Shown in pieces: positions 7,365 through 14,290 of a stretch of DNA of 14,597 nucleotides. Origin of the DNA: Gammaproteobacteria bacterium UBA6968. Its GTDB lineage: Bacteria > Pseudomonadota > Gammaproteobacteria > Pseudomonadales > Azotimanducaceae. Location: the NCBI GenBank assembly GCA_002450255.1, contig DJYW01000066.1, positions 1 through 14,597 on the forward strand, in the 5' to 3' direction. The number at the start of each line of letters is the position of its first letter. Within the stretch, counting starts at the first letter, position 1. The position numbers and the translations under genes are program-made. A model generated the notes under the pieces. It saw nothing but the letters and a program-made list of their open reading frames with translations. It was not told the DNA's origin and did no database searches.

Positions 7365-9657
7365 GTCTCAAGAACATAATCAAGATGCTAGTACTGACGG
7401 GCAGGTGAGTGCCGGTCAGGTAACTCGACGTGGATTTATGATCGGTGCAACCACAGCCGGCTTTACGCTTGCTTTTGTACCAACGGCTTTACTAAGCACT
7501 GCGCCGGCGCAAGCCCTAGCCGATGGCAAGTTCGAACCGACACTTTGGTACAACATCGACGACCAAGGGATTGTCACCGTCCACGTAACCAAGGCAGAAA
7601 TGGGCCAGCACGTCGGTACGGCGTTAGCAAGAATCGTTGCCGAAGAGCTGGAGGCTAATTGGGAAGACGTGCGCATTGACCACGTGGATACCCATCCGAA
7701 ATTTGGTCTATTTGTTACCGGCGGTAGTTGGTCGGTTTGGCAAAACTTCGATCTGCTTAGCCGAGCCGGCGCAGCGGGCCGTATGTCGCTCATTCAAGAA
7801 GGCGCTAAGTTGATGGGCGTTACTGCGAGTGATTGTCGCGCTGAGAACAGCTCGGTAATTTGTTCCAAGGGCAGCCTAAGCTACGCAGAAATTGTGCAGC
7901 GCGGCGATATCACTCGAGCCTTCACTGATGAACAGCTCGCTAAGATGCCAATTAAGCCGGCACAGGACCGTCGTTTGATTGGTTCCGAAACAGTGGCTAT
8001 GGACATCCCAGATAAGACCCGCGGTGCGGCTGTTTACGGCATTGACGCGACTTATCCTGGCATGGTGTATGCCAAACCAATCCTGCCGCCGACACGTTAC
8101 GGATCAAAAGTCGAATCGGTCGATGATACGGCAGCTAAAAAAGTGGCGGGCTATCAGCAGACCGTGGTGCTCGAAGATCCTTCGAATACCGTTCCCGGCT
8201 GGGCATTGGTCATTGCGGATTCTTATCATGCAGCACTGCGCGCAAGCCTTGCGGTTAAGGTGACCTGGCAGGCAGGACCGACGGCCACGATCTCCGAAGC
8301 CGATCTGATTGCGCGAGGCAAAGAACTGTTGGACTCTGATGCCGGATCATTAGTGGTTAATGACGAGCATGTCGATCATGTTTACATGGCCGCCGACAGT
8401 GTCCTCGAAGGCGAATACACCACTAGTACTGCCTTACACTTTCAGTTAGAGCCAGTGAACGCCATTGGCGTAGAGAAAGACGGTATGTGGGAGCTGCACA
8501 CTGGCAACCAATGGCAGTCGCTGATTTTGCCGACATTGGCGCAAGCCATGGGCGTCGGTGAAGACAAGATTGTGATGCGTACGCATACCTTGGGTGGTGG
8601 CTTTGGCCGACGACTAAACGGCGACTACGGCGTACCGGCCATGCTCGCAGCGAAAGCATTAGGCAAGCCGGTGAAAGTCGTATTCAGTCGCGAAGACGAT
8701 TCGCGGTTTGACTCACCGCGTTCGGCGTCCGTTCAGCGCGTGAGCATGGCGTTCGATGAGAAGAAGGAAACGATGGCAATGCAGCATGCCGCCACCGCAG
8801 GATGGCCCACGGCAGCGATGGCACCGTTCTTCCTGGCACCCGGCACTAACGGCGAAAACTTTGACCCGTTCTCTATTAACGGTGCAGATCATTGGTATGA
8901 CTTTGGACCACACAAAGTCCGCGCCGTAATGAATGATTTAGCTAACGAGACCTTCCGACCTGGTTGGTTGCGCTCAGTGGCACCAGGCTGGATACATTGG
9001 GCCGCAGAAAGCTTCATCGACGAAGCCGCGAACTACGCAGGCAAAGATCCGGTTGCGTTTCGCTTGCAGCATCTCACCGCCGCCGGCAAAAACGCCGGTG
9101 CTGCGCCTAACTCCGTGGGTGGCGCGAAGCGACTCGCCAACGTGCTTAAGCGGGTTGCCGCGAAATCCGGCTGGGGCAACAAGATGCCAAAAGATACCGG
9201 CATGGGCGTGGCGGTGACGTTTGGTCAAGAACGCAACATGCCAACTTGGACCGCTTGTGTGGCCCAGGTCAAAGTCGATCGCAACAGCGGCCAGGTTAAG
9301 CTGGAAAAACTCACACTGGTATTGGATGCGGGCACGATTGTGCATCCGGACGGCGCGTTGGCGCAGACCGAGGGCGCTGCACTCTGGGGAGCCAGTCTGG
9401 CGTTGCACGAAGGGACCGAGTTTGCCAACGGTGAAGTTAAGGATGTTAATCTGAACAGCTACACACCGCTGCGAATGGCCGATGTGCCGGACCTAGATAT
9501 CGAGTTCGTAGCTAGCGCTGAGCAGGCAGTAGGGTTGGGTGAACCGGCTACAACCGTCGTCGGCCCAGCAATCGGCAACGCGATCTTTAATGCTGTTGGC
9601 GCCCGCGTGCGGCATTTGCCGATCACTGCAGACGCAGTGAAAAAGGCAATGGCGTAA
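7357..9657 (+). CDS. iorB: Molybdopterin-binding subunit of a molybdenum hydroxylase, Tat-exported (isoquinoline 1-oxidoreductase beta-like)
   Basis: Catalytic subunit that hydroxylates an aldehyde or N-heterocyclic substrate at the molybdenum cofactor. The ATG at 7357 lies behind GGAGG, overlaps iorA by 8 bp and gives 766 residues, normal for IorB-type subunits. A twin-arginine signal is visible: TRRGFMIG with R24-R25, a hydrophobic stretch at about 28-46 and a possible cleavage after AQA (51-53), so the complex probably acts in the periplasm. Family motifs include TGGSWSV, the cofactor-binding [16 protein letters not shown], and [17 protein letters not shown], whose Glu729 is the expected catalytic base. 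No cytochrome c subunit, FAD subunit, or XdhC/MocA-type maturation gene lies next to it; downstream is a terminator. The true electron acceptor is therefore not visible here. Confidence 0.93.
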   Translation: MLKSQEHNQDASTDGQVSAGQVTRRGFMIGATTAGFTLAFVPTALLSTAPAQALADGKFEPTLWYNIDDQGIVTVHVTKAEMGQHVGTALARIVAEELEANWEDVRIDHVDTHPKFGLFVTGGSWSVWQNFDLLSRAGAAGRMSLIQEGAKLMGVTASDCRAENSSVICSKGSLSYAEIVQRGDITRAFTDEQLAKMPIKPAQDRRLIGSETVAMDIPDKTRGAAVYGIDATYPGMVYAKPILPPTRYGSKVESVDDTAAKKVAGYQQTVVLEDPSNTVPGWALVIADSYHAALRASLAVKVTWQAGPTATISEADLIARGKELLDSDAGSLVVNDEHVDHVYMAADSVLEGEYTTSTALHFQLEPVNAIGVEKDGMWELHTGNQWQSLILPTLAQAMGVGEDKIVMRTHTLGGGFGRRLNGDYGVPAMLAAKALGKPVKVVFSREDDSRFDSPRSASVQRVSMAFDEKKETMAMQHAATAGWPTAAMAPFFLAPGTNGENFDPFSINGADHWYDFGPHKVRAVMNDLANETFRPGWLRSVAPGWIHWAAESFIDEAANYAGKDPVAFRLQHLTAAGKNAGAAPNSVGGAKRLANVLKRVAAKSGWGNKMPKDTGMGVAVTFGQERNMPTWTACVAQVKVDRNSGQVKLEKLTLVLDAGTIVHPDGALAQTEGAALWGASLALHEGTEFANGEVKDVNLNSYTPLRMADVPDLDIEFVASAEQAVGLGEPATTVVGPAIGNAIFNAVGARVRHLPITADAVKKAMA

Positions 9658-9683
9658 ACGGGGATAGGTCTCGCGGATGTTAG

Positions 9684-9705
9684 AAGCCCCACTTCCGTGG
9701 GGCTT
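9684..9705 (+). terminator. Rho-independent-type hairpin between convergent iorB and the small minus-strand gene
   Basis: AAGCCCCAC-TTCC-GTGGGGCTT is a perfect 9-bp, GC-rich stem with a 4-nt loop, 26 nt after the iorB stop. A short T-run (CTTTC) ends it on the plus strand. The other strand also ends in CTTCT, and the minus-strand gene at 9747 converges on it, so it may serve both directions. Confidence 0.8.
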
Positions 9706-9746
9706 TCAAGCCCAACGTAAGCGATATGATCTGTGGAGTCTTTGGT

Positions 9747-10061
9747 CTATCTGAAAATGGCCGGTTCTTCGTATAGAGACCAGTCGATTTCAACGGACAA
9801 CCCCAATTTCTTTTGTATCTTCCTTTCTTCAATAGACATGCCAAATGCTTCTCTGTGAGCGGACTCAAGCAGTTCTTGAATTGCGGCGATGGGGGCCAGG
9901 TTACAATGGGTGCCCGCTTGTAAATATCCGTTGAGGTGGTGCTTGGTTTTCAGTCGAGCTTCACTCTCTATGTCACCGAAAGCATAATAAGCGCTAACGA
10001 GTTCTAACAGTTTCTCCAAATACCCCTCGGTCTGTTTGCCTTGCCCGTTATTCGTAATCAC
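9747..10061 (-). CDS. Small hypothetical protein (104 aa)
   Basis: I do not recognise this protein. It starts with GTG at 10061, 7 nt after GGAG (10072-10069), and ends with TAG. The 104 residues look genuinely coding: mostly helix-forming, with YLEKLLELVSAYYAFGD near 14-30, a single Cys at about 53, and an Ile/Glu/Lys-rich C-terminal half (ELLESAHREAFGMSIEERK). There is no signal peptide or membrane segment, so a soluble cytoplasmic protein is likely. The 140-bp leader contains several inverted repeats (see the entries at 10079-10124 and 10153-10169). It is the last gene of a leftward run after echA, with iorB converging on it across a terminator. Function unknown. Confidence 0.65.
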   Translation of the reverse strand: MITNNGQGKQTEGYLEKLLELVSAYYAFGDIESEARLKTKHHLNGYLQAGTHCNLAPIAAIQELLESAHREAFGMSIEERKIQKKLGLSVEIDWSLYEEPAIFR

Positions 10062-10078
10062 AAAAAGTCTCCATTAGC

Positions 10079-10124
10079 GTTGGCAAGAACCGTTGCGGTT
10101 GGTTAGCCAACAGCAAACGCTGGC
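10079..10124 (-). promoter_or_regulatory. Competing stem-loops in the leader of the small hypothetical gene
   Basis: Read on the minus strand, GCCAGC (10124-10119) can pair with GTTGGC (10111-10106), including one G-U pair. That same GTTGGC can instead pair with GCCAAC (10084-10079), enclosing an inner AACCG-CAA-CGGTT hairpin (10100-10088). The last arm ends 7 nt before the GGAG ribosome site. The arrangement resembles a switch between two folds but could be chance; no known riboswitch class is recognised. Confidence 0.3.
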
Positions 10125-10152
10125 AAAAAAATAGCCGGATTCTTTATGGTAG

Positions 10153-10169
10153 ATTAAGCAGCGCTTAAT
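10153..10169. promoter_or_regulatory. 17-bp perfect inverted repeat
   Basis: ATTAAGC-AGC-GCTTAAT has perfect 7-bp arms and a 3-nt spacer, typical of a dimeric regulator's operator. It lies 92 bp upstream of the GTG of the small hypothetical gene and 34 bp past the echA stop. No T-run follows on the minus strand, so it is not a normal terminator for echA. Confidence 0.35.
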
Positions 10170-10202
10170 GATCCTTTAATGCGCGCCACAAACAACGGAG
10201 AT

Positions 10203-11057
10203 CTACTCCTTCTCCAACCACGCATTAAACTTTGCTTCGCGTTTCTCCCGAAACGCAGCAACTCCCTCCTTCGCGTCAGCATGATGGTCGGAAATCGCGG
10301 TTTTCGCAGCGATCTCATCCAGCGCATGACTCCAATCTTGCTCTGCAGCGTTATACAACGACCTTTTCATAAGGCGCATCGCAACCTGTGGACCATTGGC
10401 CAGTTCAGTAGCCAGTTCCATGGTGGCTGCTTCTAAAGCGTCGTCGGCTGTGACTTCGTGTACCAGTCCGAGATCCAAAGCCACTTTAGCGGTAACGATC
10501 TTCTTGCGCATAATGAACTCTAACGCCTTCGGCAGACCTAATGTGCGTACTAATAAATACTGTCCGCCTTCGTCCGGCAGGAGGCCGAATCGTAGGGTCG
10601 CGCTGCCCACTTTCGCGCTCTCTGCAGCGAGTCTGAAGTCGCAGCTAAGCGCGAGAGAAAAACCTGTCTGGATAGCGATGCCGTTCAGCGCGCAGATGGT
10701 CAGCTTGTCTAGGTTGCGTATGGTTGTGTTCAGCTGTTGGGAGATTACACGCAGGCCGTTGTAGGTGCCCAGTTCGCCGTCGTGCCCCGGTGGTATGGGC
10801 GCCATGAGCGGGTTGCCCGGGACGACTTTGCCTGCATAGCCGCCGAGATCGTCGCCGGCGCAGAAGGCTCGTCCGGTTCCGGTGAAAACCAGAACACGCA
10901 CAGCGTTGTCCATCTGCGCTTGCGTGATAGCTTCTATGAGATCGCGCTTAATGGTTGTGGTCATGCCATTTAAGCGTTCGGGTGTGTTGAACTGAAACCA
11001 AGCGATACCGGGTTCGCGTATTGTCAGGTCGAAGCCTGTAAAAGAGCCTGTTTGCAT
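10203..11057 (-). CDS. Enoyl-CoA hydratase/isomerase family protein (crotonase fold)
   Basis: A 284-residue member of the crotonase superfamily, acting on an acyl-CoA thioester, probably in fatty-acid or related degradation. The first oxyanion-hole motif is GRAFCAGDDL (62-71), and the second lies in NGIAIQTGFSLALSCD (125-140), where the usual G-G-G is Q130-T131-G132. PDEGGQYLL follows at 161-169. Its acidic residues (D162, E163) sit where many isomerase- and hydratase-type members place catalytic residues, so reaction type cannot be settled. The C-terminal helices contain AKVALDLGLVHEV and the usual ending with FREKREAKF. The start ATG at 11057 has only a weak GCGAGAA ribosome site. It lies 190 bp downstream of the MBL hydrolase on the same strand. 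Family certain, precise substrate unknown. Confidence 0.92.
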   Translation of the reverse strand: MQTGSFTGFDLTIREPGIAWFQFNTPERLNGMTTTIKRDLIEAITQAQMDNAVRVLVFTGTGRAFCAGDDLGGYAGKVVPGNPLMAPIPPGHDGELGTYNGLRVISQQLNTTIRNLDKLTICALNGIAIQTGFSLALSCDFRLAAESAKVGSATLRFGLLPDEGGQYLLVRTLGLPKALEFIMRKKIVTAKVALDLGLVHEVTADDALEAATMELATELANGPQVAMRLMKRSLYNAAEQDWSHALDEIAAKTAISDHHADAKEGVAAFREKREAKFNAWLEKE

Positions 11058-11247
11058 GATTTTCTCGCTAAATCTTTGCTAACTGGATAGGTTCCGAAAG
11101 TAACAGTCCTTTCTTTATCGGTCCTATCTCAGCAAATACCATTTAATTCTAACCGATCGCATCTGCTTGAAAGTTGCAGCTTGTGCCTTTTTGCATCCGC
11201 AGTTCGTTACACCCCCGCCACTTAAACGGTGTTTCCCGCCACGCGAG

Positions 11248-11946
11248 TCAGCCGCCCATGAGCATCTTCCACGTATCGAAGCTGTCGATCCGCATATAGG
11301 TGTTGGACTTCTTAGTTTCGCCCATAGTCGCGTTCGGCACGTGGCCGTAGTTATGGCCAGGCAACAGCAGCGTATCGTCTGGCAGTGCCGCCAGTTTTTG
11401 CATGCTGTGATACATGTCTTCTGAATTTGATCCGGGTAGGTCGACCCGGCCGCAGCCATTAATAAATAGGGTATCGCCGCTGATCAAGGTGTTGTTGATG
11501 CGAAAGCACTGACTGCCGGGTGTATGTCCTGGCGTGTGTAGAAATTCCACCTCGATATTGCCAACTTTGAGCGTGTCGCCGGATTCCACCGAAACCAAGT
11601 CGCTGTCTGATAGTTCGGTGACTTTCTGCATGCCGGGTATTTCTTTTCTATGGGCATAGACTTTTACCGCGTGCGTTTCTAACAATCGCGCTACGCCTTC
11701 CACTGAGTTGCCGCCGAAAGAGCCGCCCACATGGTCGGGGTGGTAGTGCGTGGCGAGCGCGGCCTTGAGGGTATAGTCTTTGGATTCGATATGCTGAGTG
11801 AGACTGTCGATGTCCCACGCCGGATCCACCACCACCACTTCGCGAGTACTGCGGCAACCAATCAGATAGGTAAAGTTCTGCATAGGGCCGATCTCGATTT
11901 GTTCGATGATCAGATCGGACGGTTCCTGCCAGTTTGTCTCGCTCAT
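11248..11946 (-). CDS. Metallo-beta-lactamase-fold hydrolase, glyoxalase II / persulfide dioxygenase-like
   Basis: A 232-residue MBL-fold metalloenzyme. All expected metal ligands are visible: THYHPDH (H67, H69, D71, H72), HTPGH (H141), SGDTLF (D158) and PGHNYG (H198). The segment GDTLFINGCGRVDLPGS resembles the ETHE1 persulfide dioxygenase / glyoxalase II branch more than true beta-lactamases. ETHE1 proteins bind one iron through two His and one Asp, while glyoxalase II uses two metals. Here all ligands of both sites are kept, so the reaction remains open: thioester hydrolysis of a glutathione conjugate or sulfur oxidation. The ATG at 11946 follows CGGAGCACGT. No signal peptide is visible. 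It is divergent from alkA across a 310-bp region and first in the leftward run with the crotonase-family gene. Confidence 0.9.
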   Translation of the reverse strand: MSETNWQEPSDLIIEQIEIGPMQNFTYLIGCRSTREVVVVDPAWDIDSLTQHIESKDYTLKAALATHYHPDHVGGSFGGNSVEGVARLLETHAVKVYAHRKEIPGMQKVTELSDSDLVSVESGDTLKVGNIEVEFLHTPGHTPGSQCFRINNTLISGDTLFINGCGRVDLPGSNSEDMYHSMQKLAALPDDTLLLPGHNYGHVPNATMGETKKSNTYMRIDSFDTWKMLMGG

Positions 11947-12256
11947 ACGTGCTCCGTGATGGGTCTGCCTAGATTATTTTGTCGTTTTCTATCGAGTGGT
12001 TTTCTATCGCGCCGTTCTGCCTTGTCGCTACTTATCGATCTGAGCTGGCTATTTGAACTGGCTATATATTTGAGTTTGTCGATCTTGCCTGCCTGCCGAT
12101 TGTTTTGACCGTGACGCTGCAATCTTGCAATCGTTTTAGTTTAGGCTGAGCCTCAAAGTCTAGCCTAGTCCGGGGGCGAAACTCTATGCGTCGATTAACA
12201 CCCGCGCAGAGGCGCACCAAACTCGTCCATCACCTCTACACAGGACATCTTTGCTC
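11947..12256. other. Divergent regulatory region between the MBL hydrolase and alkA genes
   Basis: These 310 bp have no plausible gene and must hold both promoters. Two structures stand out. A tandem 8-bp repeat, TGCAATCT-TGCAATCG, lies at 12118-12133. A near-perfect palindrome centred at 12148, TTTAGGCT-G-AGCCTCAA (12140-12156), has a third AGCCTA arm at 12162-12167. Either could be a regulator site. An exact Ada box (AAT-N6-GCAA) was looked for and not found. Confidence 0.4.
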
Positions 12257-13102
12257 ATGACAAAAGCTGCCCAAGTCACTCGTATCGCAGTTCAGGCGCC
12301 GTATGACCATGGCTGGGTAATGAGCTATCTGGCGCAGCGCGCATTGCCAAGCTTGGAAGCCGTGCGCGACAACTGTTATCGACGTCGGGTGGCACTACGG
12401 AACTGTGGTTGGGGATGGGTCAGCATCGCTTGGGATGGTTCGCACATCTGCATTGACTTCAGCGAGTGCGCGGACATCACTCGGGACGAGCGAGAGGACA
12501 TTGTACGTAGGGTCCGGCGCGTTTTTGATACAGACGCCCAGGCCGCCGCCATTCATGAGCATCTAATAGCCGATTCGGTTTTGGGCACCTGGGTTGTGGA
12601 AGCGCCCGGCCTGCGAGTGCCCGGCGCCTGGGACGGCTATGAGACCGCAGTGAGAGCGATATTAGGTCAGCAGGTGAGCGTGGCTCGGGCGACGGAATTG
12701 GCAACCAAACTTGTACAGGAGTATGGCGCCGGTCATTTTCCTGCGGCGGCTGATCTCGCGCGGCGGGAAGTGGCTGAGTTAGGGATGCCGGGTCGGCGTG
12801 GCCGCGCAATCAGCACAGTTGCGCGGGGTTTAGATGAGGGACGCTTGAGCCTTTCTGCTGCTCCAGACTTTGCAGAGAAATGGCTCGCAATAGAGGGAAT
12901 TGGGCCTTGGACGGTTAATTATCTGCGTTTGCGGGTACTGAAAGACCCCGATGCTTTTCCACACAATGATTGGGTCGTGTTGAAGCGGCTGGAAGCTACT
13001 CCGGCGCAGGCGTTGCGAACTGCGACGCCTTGGCAGCCATGGCGCGCTTATGCGTTGATGTATATATGGTATAGCGCGGCGCGCTTACGCAGCCATTCGT
13101 GA
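12257..13102 (+). CDS. alkA: DNA-3-methyladenine glycosylase II
   Basis: Base-excision-repair glycosylase that removes alkylated bases such as 3-methyladenine from DNA. The ATG at 12257 gives 281 residues, close to the 282 of E. coli AlkA; a TTG at 12251 is an alternative with AGGA at nearer spacing. The N-terminal domain has the AlkA pattern (QAPYDHGWVMSYLAQRA). RAILGQQVSVARAT marks the start of the HhH-GPD core. The helix-hairpin-helix reads EGIGPWTVNYL, and the catalytic Asp is D238 in FPHNDWVVLKR, the same number as in E. coli. The C-terminal WRAYALMYIWY also matches. It is not fused to an Ada methyltransferase domain. It lies upstream of ogt on the same strand, forming an alkylation-repair pair, but 465 bp separate them, so ogt probably has its own promoter. 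Confidence 0.95.
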   Translation: MTKAAQVTRIAVQAPYDHGWVMSYLAQRALPSLEAVRDNCYRRRVALRNCGWGWVSIAWDGSHICIDFSECADITRDEREDIVRRVRRVFDTDAQAAAIHEHLIADSVLGTWVVEAPGLRVPGAWDGYETAVRAILGQQVSVARATELATKLVQEYGAGHFPAAADLARREVAELGMPGRRGRAISTVARGLDEGRLSLSAAPDFAEKWLAIEGIGPWTVNYLRLRVLKDPDAFPHNDWVVLKRLEATPAQALRTATPWQPWRAYALMYIWYSAARLRSHS

Positions 13103-13103
13103 T

Positions 13104-13202
13104 GCGGGCTAGAACAGGTTACCGATTGGCGAGGTGGTCTACTCTGCCCCATCACTTGCTGGACCAATCGTCAGTTCATCTTGGGCCGACGATTTAGCCC
13201 GC
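13104..13202. repeat. Nested inverted repeats directly after alkA
   Basis: GCGGGCTA (13104-13111) is complementary to TAGCCCGC (13195-13202), and inside it CGATTGG (13123-13129) is complementary to CCAATCG (13164-13170). A competing 6-bp pair is ATCGTC (13167-13172) with GACGAT (13188-13193). The element begins 2 nt after the alkA stop. No T-run follows, so it is not an ordinary terminator; it may be a folded 3' end or small RNA, or chance. Confidence 0.35.
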
Positions 13203-13380
13203 GAATGCAGAGCTGTATTGGGTACCTTGGACTGTGCGGACTCTTTAAGTTAACCGGACGCGATTGCCCTTCGCGAGTCTTACCTTCCGCTTTTCGATTC
13301 ACCCGCTTACTTGCGGTGACGGACCAGTATTTCGGAGCACAACGCCGGTCGTGTTTATCTCACCATTGAGCAAGGTTTTT

Positions 13381-13400
13381 AGCGCAAGGCGTTGCAAAGA
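13381..13400 (+). repeat. 20-bp direct repeat, copy 1
   Basis: AGCGCAAGGCGTTGCAAAGA occurs here and again exactly at 13491, 110 bp downstream. It contains a small dyad, GCAA-GGCG-TTGC, and both copies have a TTTTTAG string upstream (directly adjacent here, 17 nt upstream in copy 2). It lies about 170 bp before the ogt start. Confidence 0.75.
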
Positions 13401-13490
13401 TTCACTCTTCTGGCGAGGGTGGCTAGCGCGTAACTTACAACATGAGGTGGCGCACAGTGGCTGGGCTCTGTTTTTAGGCGGGTCCGTGTC

Positions 13491-13510
13491 AGCGCAAGGC
13501 GTTGCAAAGA
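13491..13510 (+). repeat. 20-bp direct repeat, copy 2
   Basis: Second perfect copy of AGCGCAAGGCGTTGCAAAGA, 57 bp before the ogt ATG, a position suitable for a regulator or promoter element. The AGCGCAA start resembles part of the E. coli Ada site, but the AAT half of that site is absent. Confidence 0.75.
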
Positions 13511-13567
13511 GATTATTGCCCATGGCCATATTGATGGCCTTGGTTAAGAAGCACCGGGAGATAGTAA

Positions 13568-14065
13568 ATGCATACATCAGTCTACTTTACGGAGATCGAT
13601 AGCCCAGTCGGAAAGCTATGCCTGACTGCTTCCGAAGTGGGTCTTACCGGTTTGTATTTCTCTCAGGGCGATAAGGCGCGTCAGCCTGAAGCAGCTTGGC
13701 TGCGTAACGACCAACTGTTGAAGGAGGCTCGCACACAACTGCTGGCCTACTTTGCCGGCGAGTTGACTCAATTTGACTTGCCTTTGGCGCCTAAGGTCAC
13801 ACCCTTTCAGGGCCGAGTACTCGACGCTCTAAAAGGTATTCCGTACGGTGAAACGCGCAGTTATTTACAAATTGCCGAGGCTATCGGGCAGCCAAGTGCC
13901 AGCAGAGCAGTGGGTAACGCCAATGGCCGCAATCCCATCGGCATAGTCATCCCCTGTCATCGTGTGATTACCAGTCAGGGCCGACTGGGCGGTTTCGGTG
14001 GCGGCTTGGTCGCCAAACAATATCTGCTGAATTTAGAGTGCGGTCAAAAGTCCCAAAGACACTGA
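13568..14065 (+). CDS. ogt: O6-alkylguanine-DNA alkyltransferase (methylated-DNA--protein-cysteine methyltransferase)
   Basis: Suicide repair protein that moves an alkyl group from O6-alkylguanine in DNA to its own cysteine. The 165 residues match Ogt-type proteins without an Ada N-terminal half. The signature IPCHRV contains the acceptor Cys130 and His131. Tyr99 (TRSYLQIA), the arginine finger Arg113 (SASRAVGNANGRNP) and the C-terminal GGFGGGL loop are all present. TPFQGRVLDALKGIPYGETRSY is the usual DNA-binding entry, with Leu-Asp in VLDAL where Trp is common. The ATG at 13568 follows GGGAG (13556-13560). With alkA upstream it forms an alkylation-damage repair group, lacking an ada gene within the window. 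It may be regulated through the 20-bp repeats upstream, which is inference. Confidence 0.95.
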   Translation: MHTSVYFTEIDSPVGKLCLTASEVGLTGLYFSQGDKARQPEAAWLRNDQLLKEARTQLLAYFAGELTQFDLPLAPKVTPFQGRVLDALKGIPYGETRSYLQIAEAIGQPSASRAVGNANGRNPIGIVIPCHRVITSQGRLGGFGGGLVAKQYLLNLECGQKSQRH

Positions 14066-14072
14066 TCTTTAA

Positions 14073-14088
14073 GTAACTAAATAGATAC
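14073..14088. promoter_or_regulatory. Second, weaker copy of the TetR-upstream palindrome
   Basis: GTAAC-TAAATA-GATAC just after the ogt stop matches 12 to 13 of 16 positions of the palindrome at 14266-14281. With the flanking TTAA the match is about 17 of 20 (TTAAGTAAC is exact). It may be an auxiliary site or chance in AT-rich DNA. Confidence 0.3.
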
Positions 14089-14265
14089 TAATGATTGGCG
14101 TGTTGGTTCCAAAAGCCTAGGATACTTGGCGTTTTCCGCTGTTGCTAAAAGCAAGCCATTTGACCACTCGGAGGGTGATGAAAGACTCCTGCGAGTGTGC
14201 TGCTAGGATTGCTTTGGGGTCAATACTCGGTGATGCTATGTTCTTTTGTTTTGATTGGTAATTAA

Positions 14266-14281
14266 GTAACCATATAGTTAC
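14266..14281. promoter_or_regulatory. Palindrome before the TetR-family gene, candidate operator
   Basis: GTAAC-CATATA-GTTAC has perfect 5-bp arms around a 6-nt centre and ends 9 nt before the regulator's ATG. TetR-family repressors commonly bind such palindromes in their own promoters, so autoregulation is the natural guess. The rest of 14066-14290 shows no gene I can support. Confidence 0.45.
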
Positions 14282-14290
14282 ATTTAGCCT

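Larger units (their letters stand above)
13103..13567. other. Repeat-rich intergenic region between alkA and ogt
   Basis: These 465 bp contain no protein I can support; the longest plus-strand frame (13264-13602) overlaps the ogt start and has no familiar motif. Its left end holds nested inverted repeats (13104-13202) and its right half holds two copies of an exact 20-bp direct repeat (13381 and 13491). It probably includes the ogt promoter. TTGCAA at 13502-13507 could serve as a poor -35 box, without a clear -10. Confidence 0.45.

Noticed and set aside
8974..9408. 144-codon minus-strand open frame inside iorB
   Set aside because: It lies antisense to conserved molybdopterin-subunit coding sequence.
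13381..13510. Full Ada operator (AAT-N6-GCAA) in the 20-bp repeats
   Set aside because: Only the GCAA half is present; the AAT half is missing at the required spacing in both copies.
13381..13510. Start of a CRISPR array or integron attC sites
   Set aside because: There are only two copies, with a 90-bp interval, and no array periodicity, integrase core site or associated genes.
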